64,000 nucleotides of DNA from UBA1756 sp045132235. GTDB taxonomy: Bacteria; Bacteroidota; Bacteroidia; Bacteroidales; WCHB1-69. The notes beneath the pieces are model-generated. The model made no database searches. It saw only the letters and a program-made list of their open reading frames with translations, and was not told the DNA's origin. The DNA is taken from the NCBI GenBank assembly GCA_045132235.1, contig JBGURX010000046.1:26791-90790 (forward strand), written 5' to 3'. Below, piece by piece: positions 19,553 to 28,932 of this stretch (position 1 is its first letter; each line of letters begins with the position of its first letter). The position numbers were made by a program, and so were the translations under genes.

Positions 19553-21256
19553 ATGGAATTCTGGGATATTTTGAAAATATTGGGGTGCTTGGCACTGCTC
19601 ATGTTCGGTATGAAGACCATGAGCGAGGCTTTGCAGAAGCTCACGGGCGGTAACCTGCGCAAAGTGCTGGGCGCCATGACCGCCAACCGCTTCACGGGCA
19701 TCTGCACAGGTGCTTTTGTCACCGCCTCGGTGCAGTCGTCAACAGCCACCACCGTGCTCACCGTCAGCTTCGTGAACGCGGGACTGCTCACCCTCGCACA
19801 GGCCATCTCGGTGATCATGGGTGCCAACATCGGCACCACGGCCACCGCATGGATCATGGCGGTGTTCGGCTTCCAGTTCGACATGAAGCTGGTGGTGTTC
19901 CCGCTCTTCGCCATCGGCATCGCCATGTCGTATTTCAAGAAGAACGGCGCCCGCTCGTTCGGGGAGTTCCTGTTCGGCTTCGCCTTCCTATTCCTCGCAC
20001 TGGTCACCCTGCGTGAAACCGCCAACGGAATGCATCTGGAAGAAAACCAGTCCATTATGGGCTTCTTCAAAAGCTGCAGCGACTACGGCTGGATCACCTA
20101 CATCTTGTTCCTCGTCATCGGCGGACTGCTCACCTTCTGCGTGCAGTCGTCGGCGGCCATCATGGCCATCACCATGATTCTGTGCTCCACCGGTGTAGCC
20201 GATATTTATCAAGGTATTGCCTTGGTATTGGGTGAAAACATCGGCACCACCATCACCTCCAACTTGGTGGCCATGAAAGCCAGCACACAGGCGCGGCGGG
20301 CAGCCATGGCGCACCTGCTGTTCAACCTGTTCGGCGTATGCTGGGTGCTCATCATCTTCAGACCTTTCATCAACCTCGTGTGCCACATTGTGGGCTTCAA
20401 CCCGGGCCTGCCGATTGCCGACGTGCCGAACGCCGAAATCCGCATCACCTACGCATTGGCAGGTTTCCATACCGCCTTCAACCTCTGCAACACCCTCATT
20501 CTTGTATGGTTTGTGCCTTTGCTGGAAAAACTGGTGAGTCAGATTATCAAGGTGAAGGGCGAAGACGAGGAGACCCGGCTTCGCTTCATCGGCGGCGGTC
20601 TTCTCTCCACTGCCGAGCTCTCGCTCATGGCCGCCCGACAAGAGGTGAACCATTTCGCCATGCGCGTGCACCGCATGTTCGGATTCATCCCCGACCTGCT
20701 GAAGATCAGCAAGCCCGACGATTTTGCCAAGCTGTTCTCCCGCATCGAAAAATACGAGACCATCAGCGACAACATGGAGATTGAGATTGCAAAATACCTC
20801 AACAAAGTTTCGGAAGGCCGACTCAGTCTTGAAAGTAAGGAGCAGATCCGCATCATGCTGCGTGAAATCGCTGAATTAGAGAGTATTGCCGACAGCTGTT
20901 ACAACATGAGTCGCGTCATCAACCGAAAATTCCAAGCCAAAGAGAAGTTCACCCATGAACAGCTCGAACACATTGCCCACATGTTTGAACTGTGCGACAA
21001 GTCCATCACCCAGATGGAGACCATTCTGAACGACCCCAACCACACTGTTGATCCCAAGGAATCGCTTTATATTGAAATGGAAATCAACAACTACCGCACC
21101 CAGCTGAAAGAGAACAACGTCATCGACATCAACGAGCAGAAGTACGACTACCAGACGGGTGTGAACTACATGGACATCATCGGCGACAGCGAAAAAATCG
21201 GCGACTATGCCATCAACATTGTAGAAGCCCACCGGCAGGTGAAGTTGACCACATAG
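19553..21256 (+). CDS. Na/Pi cotransporter family protein with PhoU-like tail
   Basis: Probable sodium-coupled phosphate transporter of the NptA type, 567 residues. The membrane part carries the duplicated family motif: GAFVTASVQSSTATTVLTVS (about 58-77) and LTFCVQSSAAIMAITMIL (about 193-210), each with the QSS triplet. Each is followed by a second conserved piece (GANIGTTATAWIMA, GENIGTTITSN). The last 200 residues are helical and PhoU-like, typical for bacterial members. It follows the nucleotidyltransferase by 26 bases. With NhaD two genes upstream, one unit may both extrude and use sodium. Confidence 0.9.
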   Translation: MEFWDILKILGCLALLMFGMKTMSEALQKLTGGNLRKVLGAMTANRFTGICTGAFVTASVQSSTATTVLTVSFVNAGLLTLAQAISVIMGANIGTTATAWIMAVFGFQFDMKLVVFPLFAIGIAMSYFKKNGARSFGEFLFGFAFLFLALVTLRETANGMHLEENQSIMGFFKSCSDYGWITYILFLVIGGLLTFCVQSSAAIMAITMILCSTGVADIYQGIALVLGENIGTTITSNLVAMKASTQARRAAMAHLLFNLFGVCWVLIIFRPFINLVCHIVGFNPGLPIADVPNAEIRITYALAGFHTAFNLCNTLILVWFVPLLEKLVSQIIKVKGEDEETRLRFIGGGLLSTAELSLMAARQEVNHFAMRVHRMFGFIPDLLKISKPDDFAKLFSRIEKYETISDNMEIEIAKYLNKVSEGRLSLESKEQIRIMLREIAELESIADSCYNMSRVINRKFQAKEKFTHEQLEHIAHMFELCDKSITQMETILNDPNHTVDPKESLYIEMEINNYRTQLKENNVIDINEQKYDYQTGVNYMDIIGDSEKIGDYAINIVEAHRQVKLTT

Positions 21257-21338
21257 TAAGATTAAACTAATCTCCGTTTTCTTTTTGCATTTCTTCTTTT
21301 CTTTGTAAAAACTGACAAATCATCATCAATATTTATTT

Positions 21339-21346
21339 TAATTTTG
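21339..21346 (+). promoter_or_regulatory. Bacteroidetes -7 box (TAATTTTG)
   Basis: TAnnTTTG match 18 bases before the ATG of the TolC-family gene; probably the promoter of the five-gene export operon. A TTTG at 21302-21305 is farther upstream than usual for a -33 element. Confidence 0.6.
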
Positions 21347-21364
21347 CCAGCTAAAATAAGTAAT

Positions 21365-22666
21365 ATGAAAAAAATTCTATTGATACTGCTCCTCTTTCCC
21401 GCTCTCGTACTAAGAGGACAGACCTTGCATCTGGACTTGCAGCAGTGCCTCCAATATGCGGAGGAACACAACCAAGACCTACAAAGCGGCAAGTTGGATG
21501 TGCAGACCTCAGACATCCAGCTCAAACAAGCCAAGTTGCGGCAATACCCCACCGTGTCGGCCGGCATCGGACAGAATTTCGGCTACTCGCATGGCAGCGA
21601 GTCGTTCGGCATCAACGGCAACTATAACCTTAACGCTGGAATCGACATTTTCAAAGGCCTCACGATCCGCAACACCATCAAACAGAGCCAGGTACAAGCC
21701 GACCAAACCGAGATGCAGGTGGAGCAGGTACGAAACGGCATCCGCATTGAGATTATCCGCAGCTATCTCACCATCCTGATGAACCAGGAGCTGATTGACT
21801 ACCGTCGTACTGTGCTGAATACCAGCCGTGAACAGGTGGAGCAGGGACGGCAGCGCTACGAGGCGGGGCGCATCCTCGAAAGCGACTACAAACTGCTGCT
21901 GGCACAGTATCTTTCTGACTCGATGTCCATTGAAAACACCCAAATTGCCATCGACAACGAGTACATCACTCTGCGCAACCTCATCACCATACCCGACGAC
22001 CAGCATCAATTCATCATCGTCACCCCTGACAGCAGCCGTTTAGCCCAGTCGATGCAAGTACCTGACATGCAAAACGTAGTACAGCAGGCGCTCAACTACC
22101 TCCCCGAGCTCAAAGTCAAAGAGAAAGCTGTGGAGATTGCTGAGTATGATGTAAAAATCGCCAAGGGAGGCTACTACCCCTCCATCTCCGCCAGCGCGAG
22201 CATCGGAACCGGCTACAACGCCTCCTACGGCAACGACAACAACGGCCTTACCAGCGGCCTCTACAAGGGACTGAACGAAAGCGTGGGGTTGAACATCAAC
22301 ATCCCCATCTATCAGCAAGGAAGTGTTCGCAATACAGTGAAAATCAGAGAAATTCAACTTGAAAAAGCGAAATTAGCCCTCGAAATTGCGGAAGGAGATG
22401 TGATTGAGCAGGTACAAGAGTACTATTTGAACGTGAAGAAAGCCTACAACGACTACACGCTTTCAGAACTTCAGCAGGAAGCGTACTATCTTAACTATCA
22501 AACCTATAACCAAAAATTCCAGCTCGGTGCAATTACCGCAGTGGATTTGCTTCAGCAGCAGACCAACTATCTGAACATCCTTAATAACTATATGCAGAAC
22601 AAATACAACTTCCTGTTGCAGAAGAAAGTGTTAGACGTTTACACGGGTCAGGAGGTCACCCTTTAA
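21365..22666 (+). CDS. TolC-family outer-membrane efflux protein
   Basis: A 433-residue outer-membrane channel with a signal peptide (MKKILLILLLFPALVLRGQ). It then has the TolC pattern of long heptad-rich helices in two halves (LQQCLQYAEEHNQDLQSG opening, GAITAVDLLQQQTNYLNILN near the end). ATG 21365 is preferred to an upstream TTG at 21344, which overlaps the -7 box. First gene of a tight operon with adaptor, ATPase, lipoprotein and permease, so it should be the outer channel of that pump. Confidence 0.92.
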   Translation: MKKILLILLLFPALVLRGQTLHLDLQQCLQYAEEHNQDLQSGKLDVQTSDIQLKQAKLRQYPTVSAGIGQNFGYSHGSESFGINGNYNLNAGIDIFKGLTIRNTIKQSQVQADQTEMQVEQVRNGIRIEIIRSYLTILMNQELIDYRRTVLNTSREQVEQGRQRYEAGRILESDYKLLLAQYLSDSMSIENTQIAIDNEYITLRNLITIPDDQHQFIIVTPDSSRLAQSMQVPDMQNVVQQALNYLPELKVKEKAVEIAEYDVKIAKGGYYPSISASASIGTGYNASYGNDNNGLTSGLYKGLNESVGLNINIPIYQQGSVRNTVKIREIQLEKAKLALEIAEGDVIEQVQEYYLNVKKAYNDYTLSELQQEAYYLNYQTYNQKFQLGAITAVDLLQQQTNYLNILNNYMQNKYNFLLQKKVLDVYTGQEVTL

Positions 22667-22695
22667 TCTAATCTTTAAAGAAAAACATTTTTAAT

Positions 22696-23922
22696 ATGAC
22701 ACCGAAAAAGAAAAGAAGAATCATCATTTGGAGCATTGTCGCGGCCGTATTGCTGGCGATTGTGCTTTTCTTCGTCCTGAAGGGCGGCAAGAAAGCGGGC
22801 TATATCGTCGAGACCGAACCCGCCCGCATCGACAGCGTAGCGACCATCATCACCGCCACCGGGGAGATACAGCCTGTGACGAAGGTAGAAGTGGGTACGC
22901 AAGTATCCGGCAAAGTGGAAAAGCTGTATGTCGATTACAACTCGCACGTCACCAAGGGTCAGCTCTTGGCTGAACTCGACCGCTCCACCCTGCTGGAACG
23001 CATCAACCAGTGCCAAGCTAACCTCGCCAGCGCACAGAGCTCACTCACCCAAGCCAAGCTGAGCTACGAACGTGTGAAAGCACTGTATGATAAGGGAGCG
23101 GAGACCAAAGAAAACCTCGAAAATGCTGAAAACCAATACAACCAGGCCAAGAGTCAGGTGGATTTGTCGAAGACCAGTCTCCGCAGTGCGGAGGTGGACC
23201 TCTCGTACGCCACCATCACCTCCCCCATTGACGGTATCGTGATGAGCAAGTCGGTGGAAGAGGGACAGACCGTTGCCTCCTCGTTCAGCACGCCGACCAT
23301 CTTCACCATCGCGCAGGACCTTACACGCATGCAGGTGGAGGCCAACGTGGATGAAGCGGACATCGGACAGGTGAAAGAGGGGCAGACGGTGACCTTCACC
23401 GTGGATGCCTATCCCGACGACGTGTTCACCGGCACCGTCAAGCAGAAACGCTTGGACCCGACCGTCACCAACAACGTGGTGACGTATGTGGTCATCATTG
23501 ACGCGCCCAACCCCGACGAGAAGCTGATGCCCGGCATGACCGCCAGTGTCAGCATCATCGTGAACCAGCAGAGCGGTGTCGTCGTCCCGATGGAGTGCCT
23601 GTACTTCAAGATTGACCCGACGGTACAGAAGATTTTGGAGAAACAAGGCACCTCTTTCAAAGGACTGTACAAGACCACCGAAGAGGAGCTTCATGCGTTG
23701 AAAGATATCACCACCAAAACAGTATGGGTGAAGAACGGCAATAGCTACGAGCAGCGTAAGGTGACCACCGGACTGAACGACGGTGCGAAGTGCATCATCA
23801 CCGAGGGCTTGAAAGTCGGCGACAAGGTGGTAACCAACACCAAAGAGGGATTCGGCCCGATGGGAGACGACAAAGAGGGCAACAAGATGATGTTCGGTCC
23901 GCCGGAACGCAAAAACCGTTAG
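22696..23922 (+). CDS. MacA-like periplasmic adaptor (membrane fusion protein)
   Basis: A 408-residue adaptor linking an inner-membrane transporter to TolC. One N-terminal membrane helix (IIIWSIVAAVLLAIVLFFVL) is followed by the biotinyl/lipoyl half-motif VGTQVSGKVEKLYVDYNSHV, a coiled-coil hairpin (LASAQSSLTQAKLSYERVKA), the second lipoyl half (ATITSPIDGIVMSKSVEEGQ), the beta-barrel domain and a membrane-proximal domain containing TVWVKNGNSYEQRKVTTGL and ITEGLKVGDKVVTN. It ends 3 bases before the ATPase gene. MacA-type pumps move macrolides, peptides or lipid-like molecules; the substrate here is unknown. Confidence 0.92.
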   Translation: MTPKKKRRIIIWSIVAAVLLAIVLFFVLKGGKKAGYIVETEPARIDSVATIITATGEIQPVTKVEVGTQVSGKVEKLYVDYNSHVTKGQLLAELDRSTLLERINQCQANLASAQSSLTQAKLSYERVKALYDKGAETKENLENAENQYNQAKSQVDLSKTSLRSAEVDLSYATITSPIDGIVMSKSVEEGQTVASSFSTPTIFTIAQDLTRMQVEANVDEADIGQVKEGQTVTFTVDAYPDDVFTGTVKQKRLDPTVTNNVVTYVVIIDAPNPDEKLMPGMTASVSIIVNQQSGVVVPMECLYFKIDPTVQKILEKQGTSFKGLYKTTEEELHALKDITTKTVWVKNGNSYEQRKVTTGLNDGAKCIITEGLKVGDKVVTNTKEGFGPMGDDKEGNKMMFGPPERKNR

Positions 23923-23925
23923 GAT

Positions 23926-24677
<752 letters not shown>

Positions 24678-24681
<4 letters not shown>

Positions 24682-25079
24682 AAAAAATCGCCCTGCTTCT
24701 CATCATCCTGACAGCCGCTGCCTCGTGCACTCATCACGAGGTGCCGGAAGAGGAACAGAGCGGCCAGTGGTGGGGATTTTCCATCCACACCATACAGGCG
24801 AAGCAGGACACTCTCAACGGGAACATTGGCCTCTGCGTCACCAACGACGCCCTCCGATACACCCCCGACAGTTTGACCATACAATTTCTTGAAAAACAAC
24901 ACTATAACATCTGCAACAACCGCTTCGACGGCGACGCGGTATGGGTCATGCGCGGCCACACTTTCACCCGCATGCCCGTGACCTGCGGCGAAAGCGACAG
25001 CACACGCACCCTCATCACCCGCGGACTGAAGGAGGGCGAGGCGGTCGTCACTGACATCAACGTCAGCCAGAAAAAATAA
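24678..25079 (+). CDS. Small lipoprotein resembling a detached adaptor membrane-proximal domain
   Basis: A 133-residue predicted lipoprotein: signal MKKIALLLIILTAAASC with lipobox AASC (Cys17). The C-terminal 50 residues match the end of the adaptor encoded two genes upstream: AVWVMRGHTFTRMPVTCG here against TVWVKNGNSYEQRKVTTG there, and LITRGLKEGEAVVTD against IITEGLKVGDKVVTN. The N-terminal half (about 18-85) is different and has no lipoyl or coiled-coil part. It is translationally coupled to the ATPase gene by an ATGA overlap and lies 12 bases before the permease, so it should belong to the same complex. The function is not known to me; a second adaptor layer or a regulator of adaptor docking is possible. 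Confidence 0.75.
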
Positions 25080-25091
25080 CCGACATCTATT

Positions 25092-26327
25092 ATGGACATC
25101 ATCAACCTCATCAAAATATCGCTCACCGCCCTCTCGCGCAACAAGGGGCGCTCGTTCCTCACCATGTTAGGCATCATCATCGGCATCGCCTCCGTGATTG
25201 TGATGGTGAGTCTGGGCAAAAGCGCCACGGGCGGCGTACGCTCCGAGTTCTCCACCATGGGTTCCAACATGATCATGATTATGCCGACGCGCAGCATGAG
25301 AGGCGGCGTGGACATGGGCACCGGACAGTCGCTCACCAAGCGCGACTTGGAATCCTTGGAAAAGAACACCAAGTATGTGCAGTACGTCTCCCCGTCGGTC
25401 AGCGCGGCGGCACAGCTCGTGTATGGCGGCAACAACCACTCGGGCAGTCTGCAGGGCGTGTCGGCCGACTACTTGGAAATCCGCAAATACTCGCTCGAGT
25501 CAGGCATCATGTTCACGGATGAGCACACCAAGACCAACGCAAAAGTGTGCGTCATCGGCAAGACCGTGGTGGACGAACTGTTCACCAACGGCGAGAACCC
25601 CATCGGACAGACCATCCGCTGCGGACGGGTGCCCATGAAGGTCATCGGCGTGCTGGCTTCGAAAGGGCAGAACGGCATGGGGCAGGATCAGGACGACATC
25701 GTGCTGGCGCCCTACACCACCATCATGACGCGCTTCTCGGGCAACAACAACCGCAACAACTTCCAGATGATCTTCGCCTCGGCCACCAGCGAGGAGGAGT
25801 CGGAGATGGCGGCCACCGAAATCACCTACATTCTGCGCAGCAACCACAACATCAAACTCAACGCCGACAACGAGTACGAGGACGACTTTGAAATCCGCAC
25901 GCAGGAGGAGATCCTGTCGGCCATGAGCAACGTGATGAGAGTGCTGACACTCTTGCTAACCTCCATCGCCGCCATCTCGCTCATCGTGGGCGGTATCGGC
26001 ATCATGAACATTATGTATGTCACTGTAACAGAACGTACTAAAGAAATCGGTTTGCGCATGGCCATCGGAGCCAAACGGCGTGATGTGATGCTGCAGTTCC
26101 TGTCGGAAAGCATCATTCTGAGCCTGTTAGGTGGTGTCATCGGCATCGTCATCGGCTCGATTCTCGCCACTGTCATCACCACCGTGCTGAAATGGACGCT
26201 GGTCATCAGCATGGGGGCCATCGGCATCTCGTTCCTTGTGTGCGTGGCCACCGGCGTTTTCTTCGGTTGGTACCCTGCCCGCAAGGCTGCCAACATGGAT
26301 CCCATCACGGCTCTCCGCTACGAGTAA
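25092..26327 (+). CDS. MacB/FtsX-type ABC transporter permease
   Basis: A 411-residue inner-membrane permease. One N-terminal helix (GRSFLTMLGIIIGIASVIVM) precedes a large periplasmic MacB core domain (about 45-275). Three C-terminal helices follow, with the FtsX signature GGIGIMNIMYVTVTERTKEI and the ending GWYPARKAANMDPITALRYE, the classic end of MacB-like permeases. It lacks a fused ATPase domain, which is supplied by the gene at 23926. Last gene of the export operon; an AT-rich hairpin follows. Confidence 0.94.
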   Translation: MDIINLIKISLTALSRNKGRSFLTMLGIIIGIASVIVMVSLGKSATGGVRSEFSTMGSNMIMIMPTRSMRGGVDMGTGQSLTKRDLESLEKNTKYVQYVSPSVSAAAQLVYGGNNHSGSLQGVSADYLEIRKYSLESGIMFTDEHTKTNAKVCVIGKTVVDELFTNGENPIGQTIRCGRVPMKVIGVLASKGQNGMGQDQDDIVLAPYTTIMTRFSGNNNRNNFQMIFASATSEEESEMAATEITYILRSNHNIKLNADNEYEDDFEIRTQEEILSAMSNVMRVLTLLLTSIAAISLIVGGIGIMNIMYVTVTERTKEIGLRMAIGAKRRDVMLQFLSESIILSLLGGVIGIVIGSILATVITTVLKWTLVISMGAIGISFLVCVATGVFFGWYPARKAANMDPITALRYE

Positions 26328-26362
26328 CCCTTCCATCCATCCTCTTAATTCATTTCTAATTA

Positions 26363-26412
26363 TCTCATATTCATAATTTTGAAAAATAATGAGAGAAAAT
26401 GAATATTTTTTA
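26363..26412 (+). terminator. Weak AT-rich hairpin after the export operon
   Basis: Inverted repeat ATATTCAT (26367-26374) / ATGAATAT (26399-26406) followed by a T run. A competing stem TCTCAT/ATGAGA lies inside it. The long loop and low GC make it a poor terminator; it is the only structure I see in the 202-base spacer 26328-26529. Confidence 0.35.
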
Positions 26413-26529
26413 TCAAAAAATTGCAATAAATATGTTAAAGATGCGTTACAACGTAGTGCAGTTTGTTAATAATATTGCAGAAAAAAGGTATAAAAATAAC
26501 TGAAAAACAGTACAAAATAACGAATTAAC

Positions 26530-27345
26530 ATGAGCGTTTCAGCAAGAGAATCCAAAGGCAGAATCATGCTGGTGGAAGACAACCAGAATCTGCGCAAAGT
26601 ATTGAAAGAATATTTAGAAACCCTGAAATTCAACGTGAGCGACTTCAGCGACGGCAATGCCGCGGCCGAGTCCTTCGAGCGTCACCGCTACGACATCTGC
26701 GTCTTCGACATCGTGATGCAGGGCAAGAGCGGCTTCGAGCTGCTGGCCGAGATCCGCAAGGTGGACGAGCAGGTGCCCGTGGTGTTCCTGACGGCCCGCA
26801 CCGACAAAGAAGACAAAATCAAGGCGTTCAAGATGGGCTGCGACGACTACATCACCAAACCCTTCGTGACCGAAGAGCTGATTCTGCGCATCGAGGCGAT
26901 TTTGCGCCGCACGCGCCAGCACGCCAAGGTGAAACCCGTTTACAAAGTCACCAACGAGGTGTATCATTTCGGAAAATTCACCTTCGACCATGCCAACCTT
27001 GAACTTTCGCATCCGTTGAAAACCCGCACGCTCACCCGCAAGGAGGCCGAGCTGATGCGCCTGCTGTGCGAGAATATGAACCGCCTCGTTCAGCGCGAGG
27101 AGATCCTCCGCAAAGTGTGGGGCAACGACGACTACGCCTCCGGCCGCAGTATGGACGTATTTCTCACCAAACTGCGTTCCTACCTCGCCATCGAACCCAT
27201 TGATCCCAAGTATCTTAACACCGACAAGTCGAAACGCAGCAAGTACGTGGAAGGCTATGAGCCCGACATCGAAATCAAGAATGTGCACGGCACCGGTTTC
27301 ATGCTGAAATCCAAATTCAATCCCGTCCCGGCTCCGAAAGAGTAA
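26530..27345 (+). CDS. OmpR/RprY-type response regulator, orphan, with insert in the DNA-binding domain
   Basis: Two-component response regulator of 271 residues. The receiver domain (about 10-130) has the acidic pocket E16-D17, phosphoacceptor D60 (CVFDIVMQGKSG), VVFLTART and the conserved lysine in YITKPF. The winged-helix domain (about 150-265) has LTRKEAELMRLLCENMNRLV and the recognition helix region SGRSMDVFLTKLRSYL. Between that helix and the wing (IEIKNVHGTGFML) lie about 22 extra residues (27202-27267, rich in K, S, D and Y) compared with the usual short turn. No histidine kinase gene is adjacent. RprY-like proteins of Bacteroides, paired with RprX, are the closest type I recognise. 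Confidence 0.9.
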   Translation: MSVSARESKGRIMLVEDNQNLRKVLKEYLETLKFNVSDFSDGNAAAESFERHRYDICVFDIVMQGKSGFELLAEIRKVDEQVPVVFLTARTDKEDKIKAFKMGCDDYITKPFVTEELILRIEAILRRTRQHAKVKPVYKVTNEVYHFGKFTFDHANLELSHPLKTRTLTRKEAELMRLLCENMNRLVQREEILRKVWGNDDYASGRSMDVFLTKLRSYLAIEPIDPKYLNTDKSKRSKYVEGYEPDIEIKNVHGTGFMLKSKFNPVPAPKE

Positions 27346-27393
27346 CTATCTGATTTTTATCAATTTACATTACACAACATTCCGTTGTGCCCC

Positions 27394-27432
27394 ATCCCGA
27401 AAGAAATTCAACCTCTTTCGGGATTTTTATTT
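27394..27432 (+). terminator. Rho-independent terminator after the response regulator
   Basis: Perfect 11-base stem ATCCCGAAAGA (27394-27404) / TCTTTCGGGAT (27414-27424), 9-base loop, then TTTTATTT. Confidence 0.9.
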
Positions 27433-27465
27433 AGAAAAATTGGGATTTTCTGCGAAATTTTTTCA

Positions 27466-27473
27466 TAACTTTG
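27466..27473 (+). promoter_or_regulatory. Bacteroidetes -7 box (TAACTTTG)
   Basis: Exact TAnnTTTG match 22 bases before the TPR gene start and downstream of a terminator. Confidence 0.65.
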
Positions 27474-27495
27474 CGCATCTATTTTAAAGTGCGAA

Positions 27496-28905
27496 ATGGA
27501 CGAGGATTTAGACTATAACGAAGAAGAAATCAACGAGTTAGTAAACAATTTCAAAGCGCAGGCGGATGCCGGCGAGGTGGGATATTACGACTCGGATGAC
27601 CTTGAGGTGATAGCGGAAGAGCTCATCTTCAACTATGACCTTGCATACGCCACGGAAGCCCTTGAGCTGGGCATCCGCCTCTATCCCCGTTCCTTTGCCT
27701 TCAGGATTCTGAAAGTGAAGAAGCTCCTCATGGAGTTCGAGTTCGAGACGGCGGGGAGAGAGCTGGACAGCATTGAGATGGAATTTCCACCGGAAGCAGA
27801 GTTTTACGTGGAAAAGGCCTTTTTTGTCAAGGTGGCGGGCGACGACAACGACGCGCTGCCGCTGCTGAAGAAGGCTTACAAGCTCGATCCCGAACATCCG
27901 GAAGTGAACTACATGCTGGGCGAAGAGTACCTGCAACATGGTGATTATCAACGCGCTCTCGACCACATTTGCTTCGCCATCGACGAAGATGAGAGTTTCG
28001 AGGAGCAGCTGACCACTCTTTCGTATGCCTTTGAGGATGAGTCGAAACACCAAGATGCCATCCGTTTCTTCTCGCAGTTGACGGAACGCTATCCGCTGAG
28101 CCGTTGCGCATGGTTCGGGTTGGGATTGGCCTATAGCTGGGCGAAGGAGTATGAGAGCGCCATCGATGCCTACCAGAATGTCATCAGTTTAGACGAGGAG
28201 GCGGAAACAGCCTACTTCAACATCGGGAATGTCTATTTCGAGATGAAACGCTATGAAGATGCCATCCGCTACTACCAACAGGCTTACGAGCTGGACGACA
28301 GAGACTTTCATGCAGTTTCCGGCATCGGCGACTCGCTGTTGGAGCTGGGGCGCAACGAAGAGGCGTTGGAAAAGTACCATGAAGCTTTGCGCATCGAGCC
28401 CAACACCCTCGATGCCATCATGGGCATCATCACCATCCTGAAGGAGACCGGCCGAGAGGACGAAGCCGAAATTTTCATCCGTAAATCATTATCCCTCAAC
28501 TCACAGAGCTTTGAACTGCTTTTCAACCTTCTCCCCTATTATGAAGGCGAAGACCAGATCATGAAGATTAAAGAGCTTTTCCAATACACCCTCAGCCAAG
28601 CGGAAGATCAGGAGGAGTTCCTCAAATTCTTCACCATGTACTGCACCGCCAACAAGGAGCTGCGCGACATGGGAATAGAACTGTTGGAAGCACAGTTTGA
28701 CAACGAAAAAGTGACGCTGTCGCTGCCCTACTTTCTGGCCGCCCTGCACTTCCTCAACGGACAGTTCACCGAGGCCGACCACTACTTCAAGACCGCCCTC
28801 ATCATCAACTACCCCGGGCACGAGATGTTCCTCACACTCTCCCCTGCACTTGCCGTTGACCCGATGTTCCAAAATCTGATTGAAAATTATAAACCATTGC
28901 AATAG
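27496..28905 (+). CDS. Tetratricopeptide repeat protein
   Basis: A 469-residue cytoplasmic protein with no signal peptide, built almost wholly of TPR helical pairs. Clear units include PLLKKAYKLDPEHPEVNYML, AIDAYQNVISLDEEAETAYF, AIRYYQQAYELDDRDFHAVS and ALEKYHEALRIEPNTLDAIM, each with the W/L-G-Y-A-F-A-P spacing. The N-terminus is strongly acidic (MDEDLDYNEEEINELV). TPR proteins are scaffolds for protein complexes; the partner is not evident. It has its own -7 box. The C25 protease gene starts 27 bases downstream with no clear promoter of its own, so read-through is possible. Confidence 0.88.
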   Translation: MDEDLDYNEEEINELVNNFKAQADAGEVGYYDSDDLEVIAEELIFNYDLAYATEALELGIRLYPRSFAFRILKVKKLLMEFEFETAGRELDSIEMEFPPEAEFYVEKAFFVKVAGDDNDALPLLKKAYKLDPEHPEVNYMLGEEYLQHGDYQRALDHICFAIDEDESFEEQLTTLSYAFEDESKHQDAIRFFSQLTERYPLSRCAWFGLGLAYSWAKEYESAIDAYQNVISLDEEAETAYFNIGNVYFEMKRYEDAIRYYQQAYELDDRDFHAVSGIGDSLLELGRNEEALEKYHEALRIEPNTLDAIMGIITILKETGREDEAEIFIRKSLSLNSQSFELLFNLLPYYEGEDQIMKIKELFQYTLSQAEDQEEFLKFFTMYCTANKELRDMGIELLEAQFDNEKVTLSLPYFLAALHFLNGQFTEADHYFKTALIINYPGHEMFLTLSPALAVDPMFQNLIENYKPLQ

Positions 28906-28932
28906 AAACAATTATTAATAAAAATTTATCCT

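Noticed and set aside
26328..26529. Possible small RNA or riboswitch in the largest spacer
   Set aside because: Very AT-rich, with only a weak hairpin and no conserved leader structure or clear promoter; nothing beyond a possible weak terminator can be supported.
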